Source: Candidatus Rhodoblastus alkanivorans (lineage in GTDB: Bacteria; Pseudomonadota; Alphaproteobacteria; Rhizobiales; Beijerinckiaceae). From it: a DNA stretch of 64,000 bases. The notes beneath the pieces are model-generated. The model searched no databases and was not told the origin of the DNA. It saw nothing but the letters and a program-made list of their open reading frames with translations. The stretch spans positions 1,406,001 to 1,470,000 of the forward strand of contig NZ_JAIVFP010000001.1 in assembly GCF_022760755.1 (NCBI RefSeq), given 5' to 3'. This document shows, in pieces, positions 17,106-25,891 of the stretch. Position numbers and translations under genes: made by a program. Each line of letters starts with the position of its first letter. Position 1 is the first letter of the stretch.

Positions 17106-18032
17106 TCATGCGGGCGCGAGCGGCAAATCCTTGTCCCAAAAAGGCACCTTGCCGATCGCCTTGGCGAGATGTTCGACAAAGCGGCGCACCTTGAGCACAT
17201 CGACCCGCCCCGGCGGCATGACCGCATAGAGCGAAGGCTCGCCCGCGCGCCATTCGGGCAGAATCGGCAGCAGCGCGCCCGAGCGCAGGGCCTGATAGGC
17301 GATGAAGGTCGGCGCCAGCATGATGCCGATTCCATCCACCGCCGCCTGGACCAGGACGTCGCCATTATTGCTGTGCAGCCGGCCGCTCACCCTGATGTCG
17401 GCGCTTTCGCCCTCGCGCGAAAAGTTCCAGATATTTTGCCGCGCGAGATAATCGTAGACGAGGCAGTCGTGGCCGATCAGGTCCTGCGGGCGCTCAGGCT
17501 TGCCATGACGTTCGAGATAGGCCGGCGCGGCGCAGACCGCCATGCGCGTTGGCGCGAGGCGCCGCGCCGTGAGGCTTGAATCGCCGAGATTGCGGATGCG
17601 GATGGCGACGTCATAGCCTTCCTCGACAATATCGACCACCCGGTCGTCGAGCGTGAGTTGGACGCTGACCTGCTCGTTCTCTTGCAAAAAAGCGTCGATG
17701 ATCGGGCTGAGGCAGCGGATTCCGAAGGACATCGGCGCATTGACGCGCAACAGCCCGCGCGGAACCGCCGTCGCCGAATGAATCTCCTCCTCGACGCTCT
17801 CCAGGAGGCCGAACATGGTTTCGGCGGCCGAAAATAATTTGCGTCCGGCCTCGGTGAGGCTCATGGCGCGGGTGGTGCGATTGATCAGCTTGACGCCGAG
17901 TTCGGCTTCGAGATCGGCGACGCGCTTGCTCGCCATGGCGCGCGAGATCGACAATTTGTCCGACGCCCGCGCGAAATTGCCCAGCGTGGCGATGGCGACG
18001 AAAGTGCGCAGGGCGTCGAGGTCGCGGATCAC
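17106..18032 (-). CDS. LysR-family transcriptional regulator
   Basis: An LTTR activator/repressor. Residues 1-65 form the winged HTH (DLDALRTFVAIATLGNFARA, with RVADLEAELGVKLINRTTR). Residues about 90-300 form the periplasmic-binding-protein-like effector domain of the CrgA/DsdC-type subfamily (RGLLRVNAPMSFG, DVAIRIRNLGDSSL). It is 308 aa. It starts 5 bp after the smc stop, an unusual operon partner that may simply ride on the smc transcript. No divergent target gene is present, so its regulon cannot be read from context. Confidence 0.92.
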   Translation of the reverse strand: MIRDLDALRTFVAIATLGNFARASDKLSISRAMASKRVADLEAELGVKLINRTTRAMSLTEAGRKLFSAAETMFGLLESVEEEIHSATAVPRGLLRVNAPMSFGIRCLSPIIDAFLQENEQVSVQLTLDDRVVDIVEEGYDVAIRIRNLGDSSLTARRLAPTRMAVCAAPAYLERHGKPERPQDLIGHDCLVYDYLARQNIWNFSREGESADIRVSGRLHSNNGDVLVQAAVDGIGIMLAPTFIAYQALRSGALLPILPEWRAGEPSLYAVMPPGRVDVLKVRRFVEHLAKAIGKVPFWDKDLPLAPA

Positions 18033-18037
18033 GCCTT

Positions 18038-21000
18038 TCAGCTCGCTTCCAGCAGCTGTTCCGCTTGCTCCAGCTCCACCGACACCAGTTGCGACACGCC
18101 GCGTTCGGCTTGCGTCACGCCGAACAGGCGGTCCATCCGCGCCATGGTGATGGGGTTATGCGTAATGGTGACAAAGCGGGTGTCGGTTTTTTGGCGCATG
18201 TCATCCAACAGGTCGCAGAAACGCTCGACATTGGCGTCGTCGAGCGGCGCGTCCACTTCGTCGAGCACGCAGATCGGCGCCGGATTGGTCAGGAACACCG
18301 CGAAAATCAGCGACATGGCGGTGAGCGCCTGTTCGCCGCCGGAGAGCAGGGTCATGGTCGCGGGTTTCTTGCCCGGGGGCTTGGCCAGGATTTCGAGGCC
18401 GGCTTCGAGCGGATCGTCGGATTCGACCAATTGCAGTTCGGCCGAGCCGCCGCCGAACAGAACCGAGAACAATTCGCGGAAATGGGCGTCCACCTTGGCG
18501 AAGGCGTCGAGCAGACGCTCGCGGCCTTCCTTGTTCAGGGCGCCAATGGCCGCGCGCAATTTGCGGATCGCCTCGGCGAGGTCGTCGCGCTCGGCGATGA
18601 GCTTGCCCTGTTCGGCCTCGATCGCGGCCAGCTCGTCCTCGGCGCGCAGATTGACGCCGCCAAGCCGCTCGCGGTCCTGCTTCAGATTGGCGAGCCGGGC
18701 GCCGACGCCGTCCATCGGCGGCGGCTCGGCGTCCTCGCCAAGTCCGGCCAGCGCCGCCAGGCCCTGCGGCGCGCAATTCATCTGGTCGGCGATGTCGCGC
18801 ACGAGAACCTGAAGCCGCGTCTTCGCGGCCTCGGCCTGGGCTTCGAGCCGGGCGCGAATTTCGCGCGCCGCGCTCATTGCGTCGAGCGCGGCGCGGGCGG
18901 CGCGGTCGGTCTCGGCGAGCGCGTTTTCGCCCTCGGCGCGGGCGTCGGCGGCTTCGTTCCGGGCGGCCTCCGCCTCCTCGATCTTCTGGGCGAGCGAACG
19001 ACGCTGGAGAAGGAATTCGTCCGGCGCGTCTTCGAGCGTCGCCAGTTCCTCCTGCGCTTCCGTCAGACGGAATTCGATTTCTTCGGTCTGGAATTGCGAA
19101 CGCGCGCGGCGGTCGAGCCAGCTTTTCTTCTCGCGGGCGATGGCCTCCCGGCGGCGCAGCCGGGTTTCCGCCTCGCGCGAAAAGGCCTGAAGCGCGGCGC
19201 GGGCTTCGGCCGCTTCGGCGCGGTCGAGGGCGTTGGCGGCCCGCGCCGAATCGCGCTCGCCGAGCAGGGTCGCCGGCTCGGCGACATTGTCGAGCGCCTC
19301 GCGCGCTTCGATCAGCCGCTCGCGGGCCTCGTCGCGCAATTCTCGCGCGCGCTCGCGGGCGTCTTCGAGATTGGCGAGGCGCGATAGAAACTGCGCCTGA
19401 CGGCGCTCGGCGGCATTGGCCGATTCGCGCGCTTCCGCCAGAGCTTTCTGGGTCATGCGCGTTGCTTGCCGGGCGCGCTGGTCGGCCTCGGCGGCTTCAG
19501 TGACGGCGGTTCGCGCCGCCTCCATCCGCGCTTGAGCCTCTTCCACCGCCTCCCGCGCCTGGGCCGCCTCGATGCGCAGTTCTTCCAGCCGGTTCTTTTC
19601 CGCCAGGCGCCGCGCCGCCGGCGTCGGCGCCTCGGCGGCCTGGGTAAAACCGTCCCAGCGCCACAGATCGCCCTCGATCGAGACGAGGCGCTGGCCAATC
19701 TTGAGATGCTGGCGCAGGCTCGGGCCGGTCTCGCGCGAAACGAGTCCGATCTGGGCGAGGCGGCGGTAGAGCGCGGGCGGCGCGTCGACCCATTCGGTCA
19801 GAGGCTTGCAGCCGGCGGGCAGGGTCGGATCGCCGCTGCTTTGCGTCAGCGCCCAATGGGTCGGGGCGCCGTCGTCGTCCGAGGCGTCGAGATCGTCGCC
19901 GAGGGCGGCCCCCAAAGCCGCCTCATAGCCGCGGGCGACCGCGATGCGCTCCAGCACCGCGGGCCAGCCGGCGCTCGCCCCGGTCTTCAGCAGTTTGGCG
20001 AGCGCGCCGACTTCGGCTTCGAGCTTTTGCGCCTGTTTTTCCGCCTCGTTGAGCGGTCCGCGCAGAAATATTTCCTCGTCGCGGGCGAGCGCGAGCGCCG
20101 ATTCGGCTTCGAGCGCCTCTTCCTCGGCTTGCGCCGCCGCATCCATCAGGCGTTCGGCCTCGGCCAGGGCCTGGGAAAGTTCGAGGTCGCTTTCCGCCGA
20201 CGCGCGCAGGGCGGCGATCTCTTCCTCGGCGCGCGAAAATTCGGCCTCGAAGCGCATCAAGGCCTGTTCTTCGCGGCGGGCGGCCTCGGCAAGGGCGTTG
20301 CGCTGGGCTTCGGCATTGGCGAAGGCGTTCTGGGCGATTTCGAGCGCTTCTTCGGAGGCGCGCAAGGCTTCTTCCGCGGCCTCGCAGCGCAGCCGCGCGT
20401 CCTCGACCAGATCGGCCTCGGTTTCGCCGGCGCCGGCCAGTTCGTCTTCCTCGGCGTCAAGCCGGGCCAGGGTGGCGGCGGCGTCCTCGTAATGGGCGCG
20501 CTCGCGCGCGAGATCGGCGGCCGCTTGCGAGATTCGGCGCTCCATCTCGGCCTTGCGCTCGGCGGCGCGCTTTTCCTCGCCGTCGAGCGCTTCGCGGGCG
20601 CGGATCAGGCGTTGCAAGGCGGCAGCGGCCTCGGCTTCGGCGTCGCGCAGGAAAGGCATGCGATGGGCGGCGAGCGCCTGCAGGCGGGCGGCCTCGGCCT
20701 GTTGCCGGGTGCGCTCGGCCACATCGACCACATTGGTTTCGAAAGCGTGTTGCGCCTGTTCGGCCTCAACCGCCGCCTCGCGGAAAGCGATCAGGGCGAT
20801 CAACGCTTCATGGCGGCGGATTTCGGCGGCCAGAGCCCGATAACGCGCGGCCTGGCGCGCCTGCCGGCGCAAGGATTCCGCCTGCGTGCCGATCTGGCCC
20901 AGCACGTCCTCCAGCCGCACGAGATTTTCCTCGGCCCCCTTGAGGCGCAATTCGGCCTCGTGGCGGCGCGAATGCAGGCCGCCGATGCCGGCGGCTTCTT

Positions 21001-21493
21001 CCAATATGCGGCGGCGGGCCTGGGGCTTGGCGGCGATGATCTCGCCGATCTGGCCCTGGCGCACCATCGCCGGCGAGCGCGCGCCGGAGGAGGCGTCGGC
21101 GAACAGCAATTGCACGTCGCGGGCGCGCGCCTCGCGGCCGTTGACGCGATAGGTCGAGCCCTGCTCGCGCTCGATGCGGCGGGTGATTTCGAGAATGTCG
21201 GAATCGTTGAACATGGCGGGCGCGGAGCGCGCCCTGTTGTCGAGCACCAGCACGACTTCGGCGTGATTGCGCGACGGTCGCGAGCCGGCGCCGGAAAAGA
21301 TGACGTCGTCCATCCCCGACGCCCGCATCTGCTTATAGGAATTCTCGCCCATGACCCAGCGCATGGCCTCGACGAGATTGGACTTGCCGCAGCCGTTCGG
21401 CCCCACGACGCCGGTGAGGCCGGGCTGGATGACGAAATCGGTCGGCTCCACGAAGCTTTTGAAGCCTGTCAGGCGCAGCTTGTCGAATTTCAT
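18038..21493 (-). CDS. smc: Chromosome segregation protein SMC
   Basis: The ATPase of the SMC-ScpAB condensin, which organises and segregates the chromosome. It is 1151 aa with complete architecture: Walker [10 protein letters not shown] at residues 31-39, a coiled coil of about 170-490, a globular hinge around 500-620, the returning coiled coil, then the ABC signature LSGGEQ near 1050 and Walker [14 protein letters not shown] near 1074. The start at 21493 gives the conserved [14 protein letters not shown]; twelve upstream in-frame residues have no family support. sufE lies upstream on the same strand and lysR follows after 5 bp. Confidence 0.97.
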   Translation of the reverse strand: MKFDKLRLTGFKSFVEPTDFVIQPGLTGVVGPNGCGKSNLVEAMRWVMGENSYKQMRASGMDDVIFSGAGSRPSRNHAEVVLVLDNRARSAPAMFNDSDILEITRRIEREQGSTYRVNGREARARDVQLLFADASSGARSPAMVRQGQIGEIIAAKPQARRRILEEAAGIGGLHSRRHEAELRLKGAEENLVRLEDVLGQIGTQAESLRRQARQAARYRALAAEIRRHEALIALIAFREAAVEAEQAQHAFETNVVDVAERTRQQAEAARLQALAAHRMPFLRDAEAEAAAALQRLIRAREALDGEEKRAAERKAEMERRISQAAADLARERAHYEDAAATLARLDAEEDELAGAGETEADLVEDARLRCEAAEEALRASEEALEIAQNAFANAEAQRNALAEAARREEQALMRFEAEFSRAEEEIAALRASAESDLELSQALAEAERLMDAAAQAEEEALEAESALALARDEEIFLRGPLNEAEKQAQKLEAEVGALAKLLKTGASAGWPAVLERIAVARGYEAALGAALGDDLDASDDDGAPTHWALTQSSGDPTLPAGCKPLTEWVDAPPALYRRLAQIGLVSRETGPSLRQHLKIGQRLVSIEGDLWRWDGFTQAAEAPTPAARRLAEKNRLEELRIEAAQAREAVEEAQARMEAARTAVTEAAEADQRARQATRMTQKALAEARESANAAERRQAQFLSRLANLEDARERARELRDEARERLIEAREALDNVAEPATLLGERDSARAANALDRAEAAEARAALQAFSREAETRLRRREAIAREKKSWLDRRARSQFQTEEIEFRLTEAQEELATLEDAPDEFLLQRRSLAQKIEEAEAARNEAADARAEGENALAETDRAARAALDAMSAAREIRARLEAQAEAAKTRLQVLVRDIADQMNCAPQGLAALAGLGEDAEPPPMDGVGARLANLKQDRERLGGVNLRAEDELAAIEAEQGKLIAERDDLAEAIRKLRAAIGALNKEGRERLLDAFAKVDAHFRELFSVLFGGGSAELQLVESDDPLEAGLEILAKPPGKKPATMTLLSGGEQALTAMSLIFAVFLTNPAPICVLDEVDAPLDDANVERFCDLLDDMRQKTDTRFVTITHNPITMARMDRLFGVTQAERGVSQLVSVELEQAEQLLEAS

Positions 21494-21618
21494 CTGCGGG
21501 CGATGGCGCTCCTGTTCTCCACGGAACAAGGCGCCAGAAGCTGCGCCGAATCAAGCGCGGCCGCCACGAAAGTTGGGGAAAAGGCGCCCGTTCCCGCGCT
21601 CTGGCGCCGCCGCGCGGC

Positions 21619-22044
21619 CTAAACCGCGGCCAGCGCCTGCGCCGCGTCCTTCTTGATGCGCTCGACCATCGAGCGCAGGCCGTTCGAGCGCTGCGGAGTC
21701 AGGTGCTGTTCGAAGCCGAGGCTCTTGAATAAAGCCTGGGCGTCGGCGGCGATGATGTCCCTGGCGGTGTGGCCGGAGAAAAAGGTGAGGGTCAAAGCGA
21801 CGAGGCCGCGCACGATATGGGCGTCGCTGTCGCCGAGAAAATGCAGCACCGGCTCGCCGTCCGGGCCCGGCTCGACCTTGGTTTGCAGCCACACCTGGCT
21901 GGCGCAGCCGCGCACCTTGTTGGCGTCATTATGCGCTTCTTCCGATAGGGGCTCCAAAGTCCGGCCAAGCTCGATCAGATAGCGATAGCGATCGTCCCAG
22001 TCGTCGAGGAATTCGAAATTTTCGAGGATTTCGTCAATAGTCAT
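21619..22044 (-). CDS. sufE: SufE-type cysteine desulfurase sulfur acceptor
   Basis: Accepts persulfide sulfur from a cysteine desulfurase and passes it to an Fe-S scaffold. The protein is 141 aa, with the acceptor Cys47 in VRGCASQVW, preceded by [15 protein letters not shown] and followed by [16 protein letters not shown]. The start at 22044 ([13 protein letters not shown]) matches the family; the frame continues upstream only as shadow. It sits between smc and a GST, next to the sigma-54 Rieske-globin operon and 8 kb from nifS, so it may serve general or nitrogen-fixation Fe-S assembly. Confidence 0.93.
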   Translation of the reverse strand: MTIDEILENFEFLDDWDDRYRYLIELGRTLEPLSEEAHNDANKVRGCASQVWLQTKVEPGPDGEPVLHFLGDSDAHIVRGLVALTLTFFSGHTARDIIAADAQALFKSLGFEQHLTPQRSNGLRSMVERIKKDAAQALAAV

Positions 22045-22144
22045 TCCAGGCCCTTTCGATCCGCTCCGCCGCGCGATGCAAGAAATGCGCTTCCCGCTCC
22101 ATAGAGTGTAAGTGGTTCGCTGTCGCTGTTGCGACAATGGTCTG

Positions 22145-22795
22145 TCACATTTCGACCCTTTGGCCCAGCTTTTCCGGCCGATAGCCTTCCTCGCGCAAGA
22201 CGCCCGACACGGCGGGACGGTCGAGCATGGCGCGATAATGGCGCAAAAGATTGGCAGGCAGCGCGATCTCCACCTTGTCGGCCCAGAATTCGACATAGAA
22301 CAGCACGGCGTCGGCGACGGAAAAATCGCCCGCGACCCAGGTCCGGCCTTCCAGCGCCTTGTCGACGATGGAAAAGGTCTTTTCGACCAAGGCCCGCCCC
22401 TGCGCCTTGACAGACTGGTGAAACGCCGAATCCGGGCAGAAATTGCCCGGCGCGAAAAAGCGGGCGAAGCCGTGGCCGTGGATTGAACCGGCGACGAAGG
22501 TCATCAATTCCAGCGCGCGGGTCTCGTTCTCAATGTCCTTGGGCCATAATTTTCCGCGCCCGCGCGCCTTTCCGAGCCAGAAGGCTATGGCCGGAACCTC
22601 GGTGAGGACGGTGCCGTCGGGCCGCGCCAGCGCCGGGATATTGGCCTTGGGATTGATCGCGAGATAGTCGGGCTTGAACTGGTCGCCGGCCGGCAGATTG
22701 ACGATATGGGCCTCGAAAATCTCTTCCAGCTCTTCGAGGATGATATGAATCGCCGTCGAGCAGGATCCAGGGGTCATGTAAAGCTTCATGTTCAT
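22145..22795 (-). CDS. Beta-class glutathione S-transferase family protein
   Basis: A cytoplasmic GST of the bacterial beta type. The N-terminal thioredoxin-like domain starts MKLYMTPGSCSTAIHIILEE, with the beta-class cysteine at about residue 12; INPKANIPAL is the cis-proline loop. The C-terminal helical domain contains WVAGDFSVADAVLFYVEFW, the family N-capping box. It is 216 aa. The start at 22795 was preferred over 22789 because GGAAGG lies upstream. It diverges from the sigma-54 Rieske operon; GST-like genes occur in several nif regions, but a nitrogen-fixation role here is inference. Confidence 0.88.
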   Translation of the reverse strand: MNMKLYMTPGSCSTAIHIILEELEEIFEAHIVNLPAGDQFKPDYLAINPKANIPALARPDGTVLTEVPAIAFWLGKARGRGKLWPKDIENETRALELMTFVAGSIHGHGFARFFAPGNFCPDSAFHQSVKAQGRALVEKTFSIVDKALEGRTWVAGDFSVADAVLFYVEFWADKVEIALPANLLRHYRAMLDRPAVSGVLREEGYRPEKLGQRVEM

Positions 22796-22834
22796 CGCCA
22801 AGGTTTTCCTTCCGGGCGCTCCAAAAAAGCGCGA

Positions 22835-22850
22835 TGGCATGTTTCATGCA
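22835..22850 (+). promoter_or_regulatory. Sigma-54 (-24/-12) promoter of the Rieske-globin operon
   Basis: TGGCATGtttcATGCA matches TGGCAYGN4TTGCW at every position except one (A for T), with the obligatory GG-N10-GC. Transcription would start near 22861, giving a 25 nt leader with GGGGGAGG before the ATG at 22886. No perfect TGT-N10-ACA NifA box was seen in the 130 bp upstream. Confidence 0.75.
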
Positions 22851-22885
22851 AAAATTGCCGCATTCCACAGGGTCCGGGGGAGGCG

Positions 22886-23338
22886 ATGGAAGGGCAGGGG
22901 TCTGACGAGGTTTTCGTGATCTGCGCGATGGACGAGATCGCGCCGGGATCGGCCAGGGCGTTCGACCTCGCCGAAGCCGACGGCGCGGGCGGCGCAAAGC
23001 CCTTTCGCATCGTCGTCGCGCGCGACAAGGCCGGGCAGTTCTTCTCCTACCGCAATTCCTGCCCCCATGAGGGCGTATGGCTCAACATCGGCTCCGGCGC
23101 CTTTCTCGACGAGGCCGGCGCGCAGATCAAATGCGGCCGTCACGGCGCCACTTTCGCCATAGAGACTGGCCAATGCAGTTCGGGCGCCTGCGAAGGCGCC
23201 TTCCTCGACAAGGTCGATGTCGAAGCCCTGGACGGCGATGTCTGCATACGGGGCGTGACTCTGGTCGAGGAGGAGCCGCCTTTGCGCCATGACGACGACA
23301 TGGACGAGACGATGGAAATCATGATCCATCCGGGTTGA
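22886..23338 (+). CDS. Rieske [2Fe-2S] ferredoxin-like protein
   Basis: A small soluble Rieske electron carrier. The cluster ligands are Cys59 and His61 in CPHEG and Cys83 and His86 in CGRHG, as in dioxygenase-type ferredoxins; there is no signal peptide or membrane helix, so it is cytoplasmic. At 150 aa it has an acidic C-terminal tail (RHDDDMDETMEIM). The start at 22886 follows GGGGGAGG. It is the first gene of a tight four-gene operon with a truncated globin and is driven by a sigma-54 promoter. Its likely redox partner is the globin or an unknown reductase; this is inference. Confidence 0.88.
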   Translation: MEGQGSDEVFVICAMDEIAPGSARAFDLAEADGAGGAKPFRIVVARDKAGQFFSYRNSCPHEGVWLNIGSGAFLDEAGAQIKCGRHGATFAIETGQCSSGACEGAFLDKVDVEALDGDVCIRGVTLVEEEPPLRHDDDMDETMEIMIHPG

Positions 23339-23340
23339 AC

Positions 23341-23631
23341 ATGAGCGAAAACGAAAACAACTGCCGCTATTTCCTCGCCACCTCGGGCGTGAAACTGCCG
23401 ATGAAGCTCGTCAACGAGATCGAGCCGGACGCCCTGTCGAACCGGAACACGTTCTTCCGCGCCTATTACGACGCGTCGGGGCTGCTGCTGCGCTTCGAGA
23501 AAATGGTTTATGGCGATGTCGAACTGAGCCATCGCTATGAATATGACGCGGCCGGCGCCTTGCGCCGCGCGGAGATCGTCATGCTTGACGAGGAGCCGAC
23601 AATTCTGGAATTCAACGGCGCGCCGGCATGA
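23341..23631 (+). CDS. Unknown small protein ORF96 in the Rieske-globin operon
   Basis: Not recognised. It is 96 aa, acidic and soluble, with no signal peptide or membrane segment. One cysteine sits near the N-terminus (NNCRYFLATSG). The middle is rich in aromatics (FFRAYYDASGLLLRFEKMVY) and the end reads IVMLDEEPTILEFNG. The ATG at 23341 lies 2 bp after the Rieske stop and its own stop overlaps the next start as ATGA, so expression is coupled to both neighbours. Alternating hydrophobic residues suggest a beta-rich fold. A role with the Rieske protein and globin follows only from context. Confidence 0.75.
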   Translation: MSENENNCRYFLATSGVKLPMKLVNEIEPDALSNRNTFFRAYYDASGLLLRFEKMVYGDVELSHRYEYDAAGALRRAEIVMLDEEPTILEFNGAPA

Positions 23632-23795
23632 CGGCCGCGCAGCTGATCGAGGCTTTGGCCAAGCTGCCGCCGGACGCAGTGGTGCTGATGGAGAGCGACG
23701 GCGGCCTGTCCCTGGTCTCCGCGCTCGATTTCGTCGCGGCCCAGGGTCCCGGCGCGCCGGCGGAGGTGATCCTCCTGCCGAATATGGAGGAATGA
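23628..23795 (+). CDS. Unknown 55-aa protein ORF55, translationally coupled
   Basis: A short frame that fills the gap between ORF96 and the globin: it begins at the ATG of an ATGA overlap with the ORF96 stop and ends in a second ATGA overlap with the globin frame. It starts MTAAQLIEALAKLPPDAVVL and ends PAEVILLPNMEE, giving one amphipathic helix and two short hydrophobic strands, no cysteine and an acidic end. Codon composition matches the operon. Coupling at both ends argues strongly that it is translated. Function unknown. Confidence 0.7.
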   Translation: MTAAQLIEALAKLPPDAVVLMESDGGLSLVSALDFVAAQGPGAPAEVILLPNMEE

Positions 23796-24193
23796 ATTTG
23801 AGCGAGACGGCGGTGGAAATTTCGATGTTCGACAGGATTGGCGGCGAAGTCGCGGTGGATCGTCTGGTCGAGGCCTTTTACGACAATATGGACAGCCTGC
23901 CGGAAGCCAGAACCATCCGCGCCATGCATGGTCCCGATCTTACCGAAATCCGGAAGGTCTTTAAGCGCTATCTGACCGAATGGACCGGCGGCCCCAAGCT
24001 CTATTCGCCGGAAAAGGGCCACCCGCGCCTGCGCCAGCGCCACATGCCCTTCCCGATCGACAACGCCGCCCGCGACGCCTGGATGGCCTGCATGACCAAG
24101 GCGCTCGACGAGACGCTCGGCGACACCGGAGAGCGCCGCGAGTTGGAGTTCAATATCAAAAAACTCGCCGACTGGATGCGCAACACGGCCTGA
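23792..24193 (+). CDS. glbO: Group II truncated haemoglobin
   Basis: A haem protein of the trHbII class that binds O2 and NO. Landmarks are MFDRIGGEVAVDRLVEAFY with Tyr at the B10 position (Tyr30), the proximal His84 in RQRHMPFPI, and Trp97 at G8 in DAWMACM, the group II hallmark. It is 133 aa. The start may be this ATG, coupled by ATGA to ORF55, or the TTG at 23798, which has GGAGG at 7 nt; both give the same globin. It is the last gene of the sigma-54 operon. An O2- or NO-scavenging or sensing role protecting nitrogenase is plausible. Confidence 0.9.
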   Translation: MNLSETAVEISMFDRIGGEVAVDRLVEAFYDNMDSLPEARTIRAMHGPDLTEIRKVFKRYLTEWTGGPKLYSPEKGHPRLRQRHMPFPIDNAARDAWMACMTKALDETLGDTGERRELEFNIKKLADWMRNTA

Positions 24194-24200
24194 GCAGCGG

Positions 24201-24211
24201 CGTCATTGCGA
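24201..24211. repeat. Short inverted repeat, left copy
   Basis: CGTCATTGCGA lies just after the globin stop. Its exact reverse complement, TCGCAATGACG, occurs at 28741-28751 beyond the carboxymuconolactone decarboxylase/FAH/MBL cassette. The motif resembles dispersed palindromic elements common in alphaproteobacterial intergenic DNA. Confidence 0.45.
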
Positions 24212-24410
24212 CGGGGCTAAGGGTCGAAATCCAACAGCGGGCTTCCTCCCGCAATCGATGCAAAACGGGTTAAAAACAGCCAATATCCGAATGAGCAGTT
24301 TTGACCCATAGTCGAAATTCACCAGCCAATCCGCCGCGCCTCCAATGGGCGGAAAGCTGAAGTTGCGCGAAGGGCAGGTCTCTGGCTAAAGCCGGGCGGA
24401 TTCGTTCAAG

Positions 24411-24791
24411 TCATTGCTGCTCAGCAAAAACCGACGCCGCCGTCTTGACGGCCTCCAGAGCGGCGGGGAAACCGGCGTAAACCGCCATTTGCAAGATGAT
24501 TTCCAATATTTCTTCCCGCGTGCAACCGACGTTCAGCGCGCCTCTTATGTGTTGATTTAACTCGCCCTGCGGGTAGCCGAGCACGGTAAGGGCGGCGACA
24601 GTCAGCATTTCCCTGGTCTTCAGATCCAGGACAGGCCGGGCATAGATATCCGCGAAGGGAAATTCTACGAGCCGACGCGCAACATCGGGACTGGTCTCGG
24701 CGAGACGGCTCAATTCGGATACGACGCCCGGGCCAAAAATGGCTTGCATCCTGGCGAGTCCATCTTCGTAGCGAGAAATTTTTTCCTGCAT
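24411..24791 (-). CDS. Carboxymuconolactone decarboxylase family protein
   Basis: An all-helical protein of the CMD/AhpD superfamily. At 126 aa it has the core LDLKTREMLTVAALTVLGYP followed by NQHIRGALNVGCTREEILEIILQMAVYAGFPAALEAV, the classical 4-carboxymuconolactone decarboxylase pattern. It has one cysteine rather than the CxxC of AhpD, so peroxidase activity is unlikely. It lies downstream of FAH-like and MBL-fold genes on the same strand, as in small aromatic-acid or lactone catabolic cassettes. The exact reaction is inference. Confidence 0.88.
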   Translation of the reverse strand: MQEKISRYEDGLARMQAIFGPGVVSELSRLAETSPDVARRLVEFPFADIYARPVLDLKTREMLTVAALTVLGYPQGELNQHIRGALNVGCTREEILEIILQMAVYAGFPAALEAVKTAASVFAEQQ

Positions 24792-24829
24792 GGCTTGTTT
24801 CTCTGCGCTCTTCGATCGTCAGAACCCGC

Positions 24830-25861
24830 CTAGCTCTGGTATTGCCTCAATGGCTCGCGCACGGGCCAACGGCTTGGCATAAGTCTGCCTGCTGGTTCGG
24901 CAAAACGGCAGCGGAGCGTCCCTAGTCGCTCAAAAGTGATCTGGATCTCGGCGCCGGGATCGATGAAGTCATCATGATCGAGGCCCGTACAGTCAGGGAT
25001 GGTGCCGAAGCCAATCACGGAGCCGGACTTGAGCGGCGCGATGAACGTCAGCCACGCGAAAACATTTTCTGCTTTGTGGCTTATTTCGGATGTCGAGCCC
25101 CGATATTTGACCTGACCGTTCACCAGAACGGTCACCTCCTGGTCGTAGGGATCGCCGACATCGTCGGGCGTCACCAAATAGGGGCCGAGCTGGTTGCCTT
25201 TCGCCATGTCCTTGGTCAAACAGAACCCGCCGACAAACTCCGGTGCTTGAACATCGCGGGCCGAGACATCGTTAAAAATGCAGAATCCTGCCACCGGCTG
25301 TTTTTCGTTGCCATAAACAACGGCCAGTTCGGGCTCGATGTCCAATCGCGACGTATAAGCTGGCCAAGGAATGATTTCCCCGTCGCCGACAATCGAGTTC
25401 ATATTGCACTTGTAATAGGAGAGCGGCTCGGGCTGTCCGGCAGCCGGTTTGGGCTTCGGCGCAAGGACGGATTTAGCGAACGCCTGCAGCAACGGCGCGG
25501 TCTGGGGATTATCTTTTTCGTATTTTGTGAGCGTTTCAGCCGAATTCTTGAGATGCCGTGGCGTCAGGCCGAAGTCGTAAAGTGCGACAACTTCCACAGG
25601 CTCCAGCAGGCGGACGGCGTCGAGAGGGAAAATTTCCCCATCGCCAAGGTCTCCAGGATGCTGTTCGCCCCAGGCTAACAAGTCCTTTGCCGCCCTCTCG
25701 CTTTCCGGAAGATTGGCAAGATAGGATCGGCTGTCAGTGAAATAGGGATAAGACTTTCCCGCTTTCTTTTGCAGAACGTTGAACGGGACCGCTTGCTCCT
25801 GAATGACCACGCCGAAACAGGGGTTGGGCGCGTTGGCGGTGGTGAAGCGGATCAGTTTCAT
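24830..25861 (-). CDS. Fumarylacetoacetate hydrolase family protein
   Basis: A metal-dependent hydrolase or decarboxylase of the FAH superfamily acting on a 2,4-diketo or 2-oxo acid. The metal-binding carboxylates are visible in DIEPELAVVYG at about 168-178 (ExE) and in IFNDVSARDVQ near 190. The C-terminal half contains GSVIGFGTIPDCTG. At 343 aa it has a longer N-domain than catabolic hydratases. The start at 25861 is the first ATG and gives MKLIRFTTANAPNPCFGVV, typical of the family. It sits 30 bp after the MBL-fold gene and 38 bp before the CMD gene. Confidence 0.88.
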   Translation of the reverse strand: MKLIRFTTANAPNPCFGVVIQEQAVPFNVLQKKAGKSYPYFTDSRSYLANLPESERAAKDLLAWGEQHPGDLGDGEIFPLDAVRLLEPVEVVALYDFGLTPRHLKNSAETLTKYEKDNPQTAPLLQAFAKSVLAPKPKPAAGQPEPLSYYKCNMNSIVGDGEIIPWPAYTSRLDIEPELAVVYGNEKQPVAGFCIFNDVSARDVQAPEFVGGFCLTKDMAKGNQLGPYLVTPDDVGDPYDQEVTVLVNGQVKYRGSTSEISHKAENVFAWLTFIAPLKSGSVIGFGTIPDCTGLDHDDFIDPGAEIQITFERLGTLRCRFAEPAGRLMPSRWPVREPLRQYQS

Positions 25862-25891
25862 CGTTGATTCCTTCGTTGCGTCGAGCTTGGC

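Noticed and set aside
19466..21622. 718-codon open frame on the plus strand
   Set aside because: It is antisense to smc and mirrors its coiled-coil codons.
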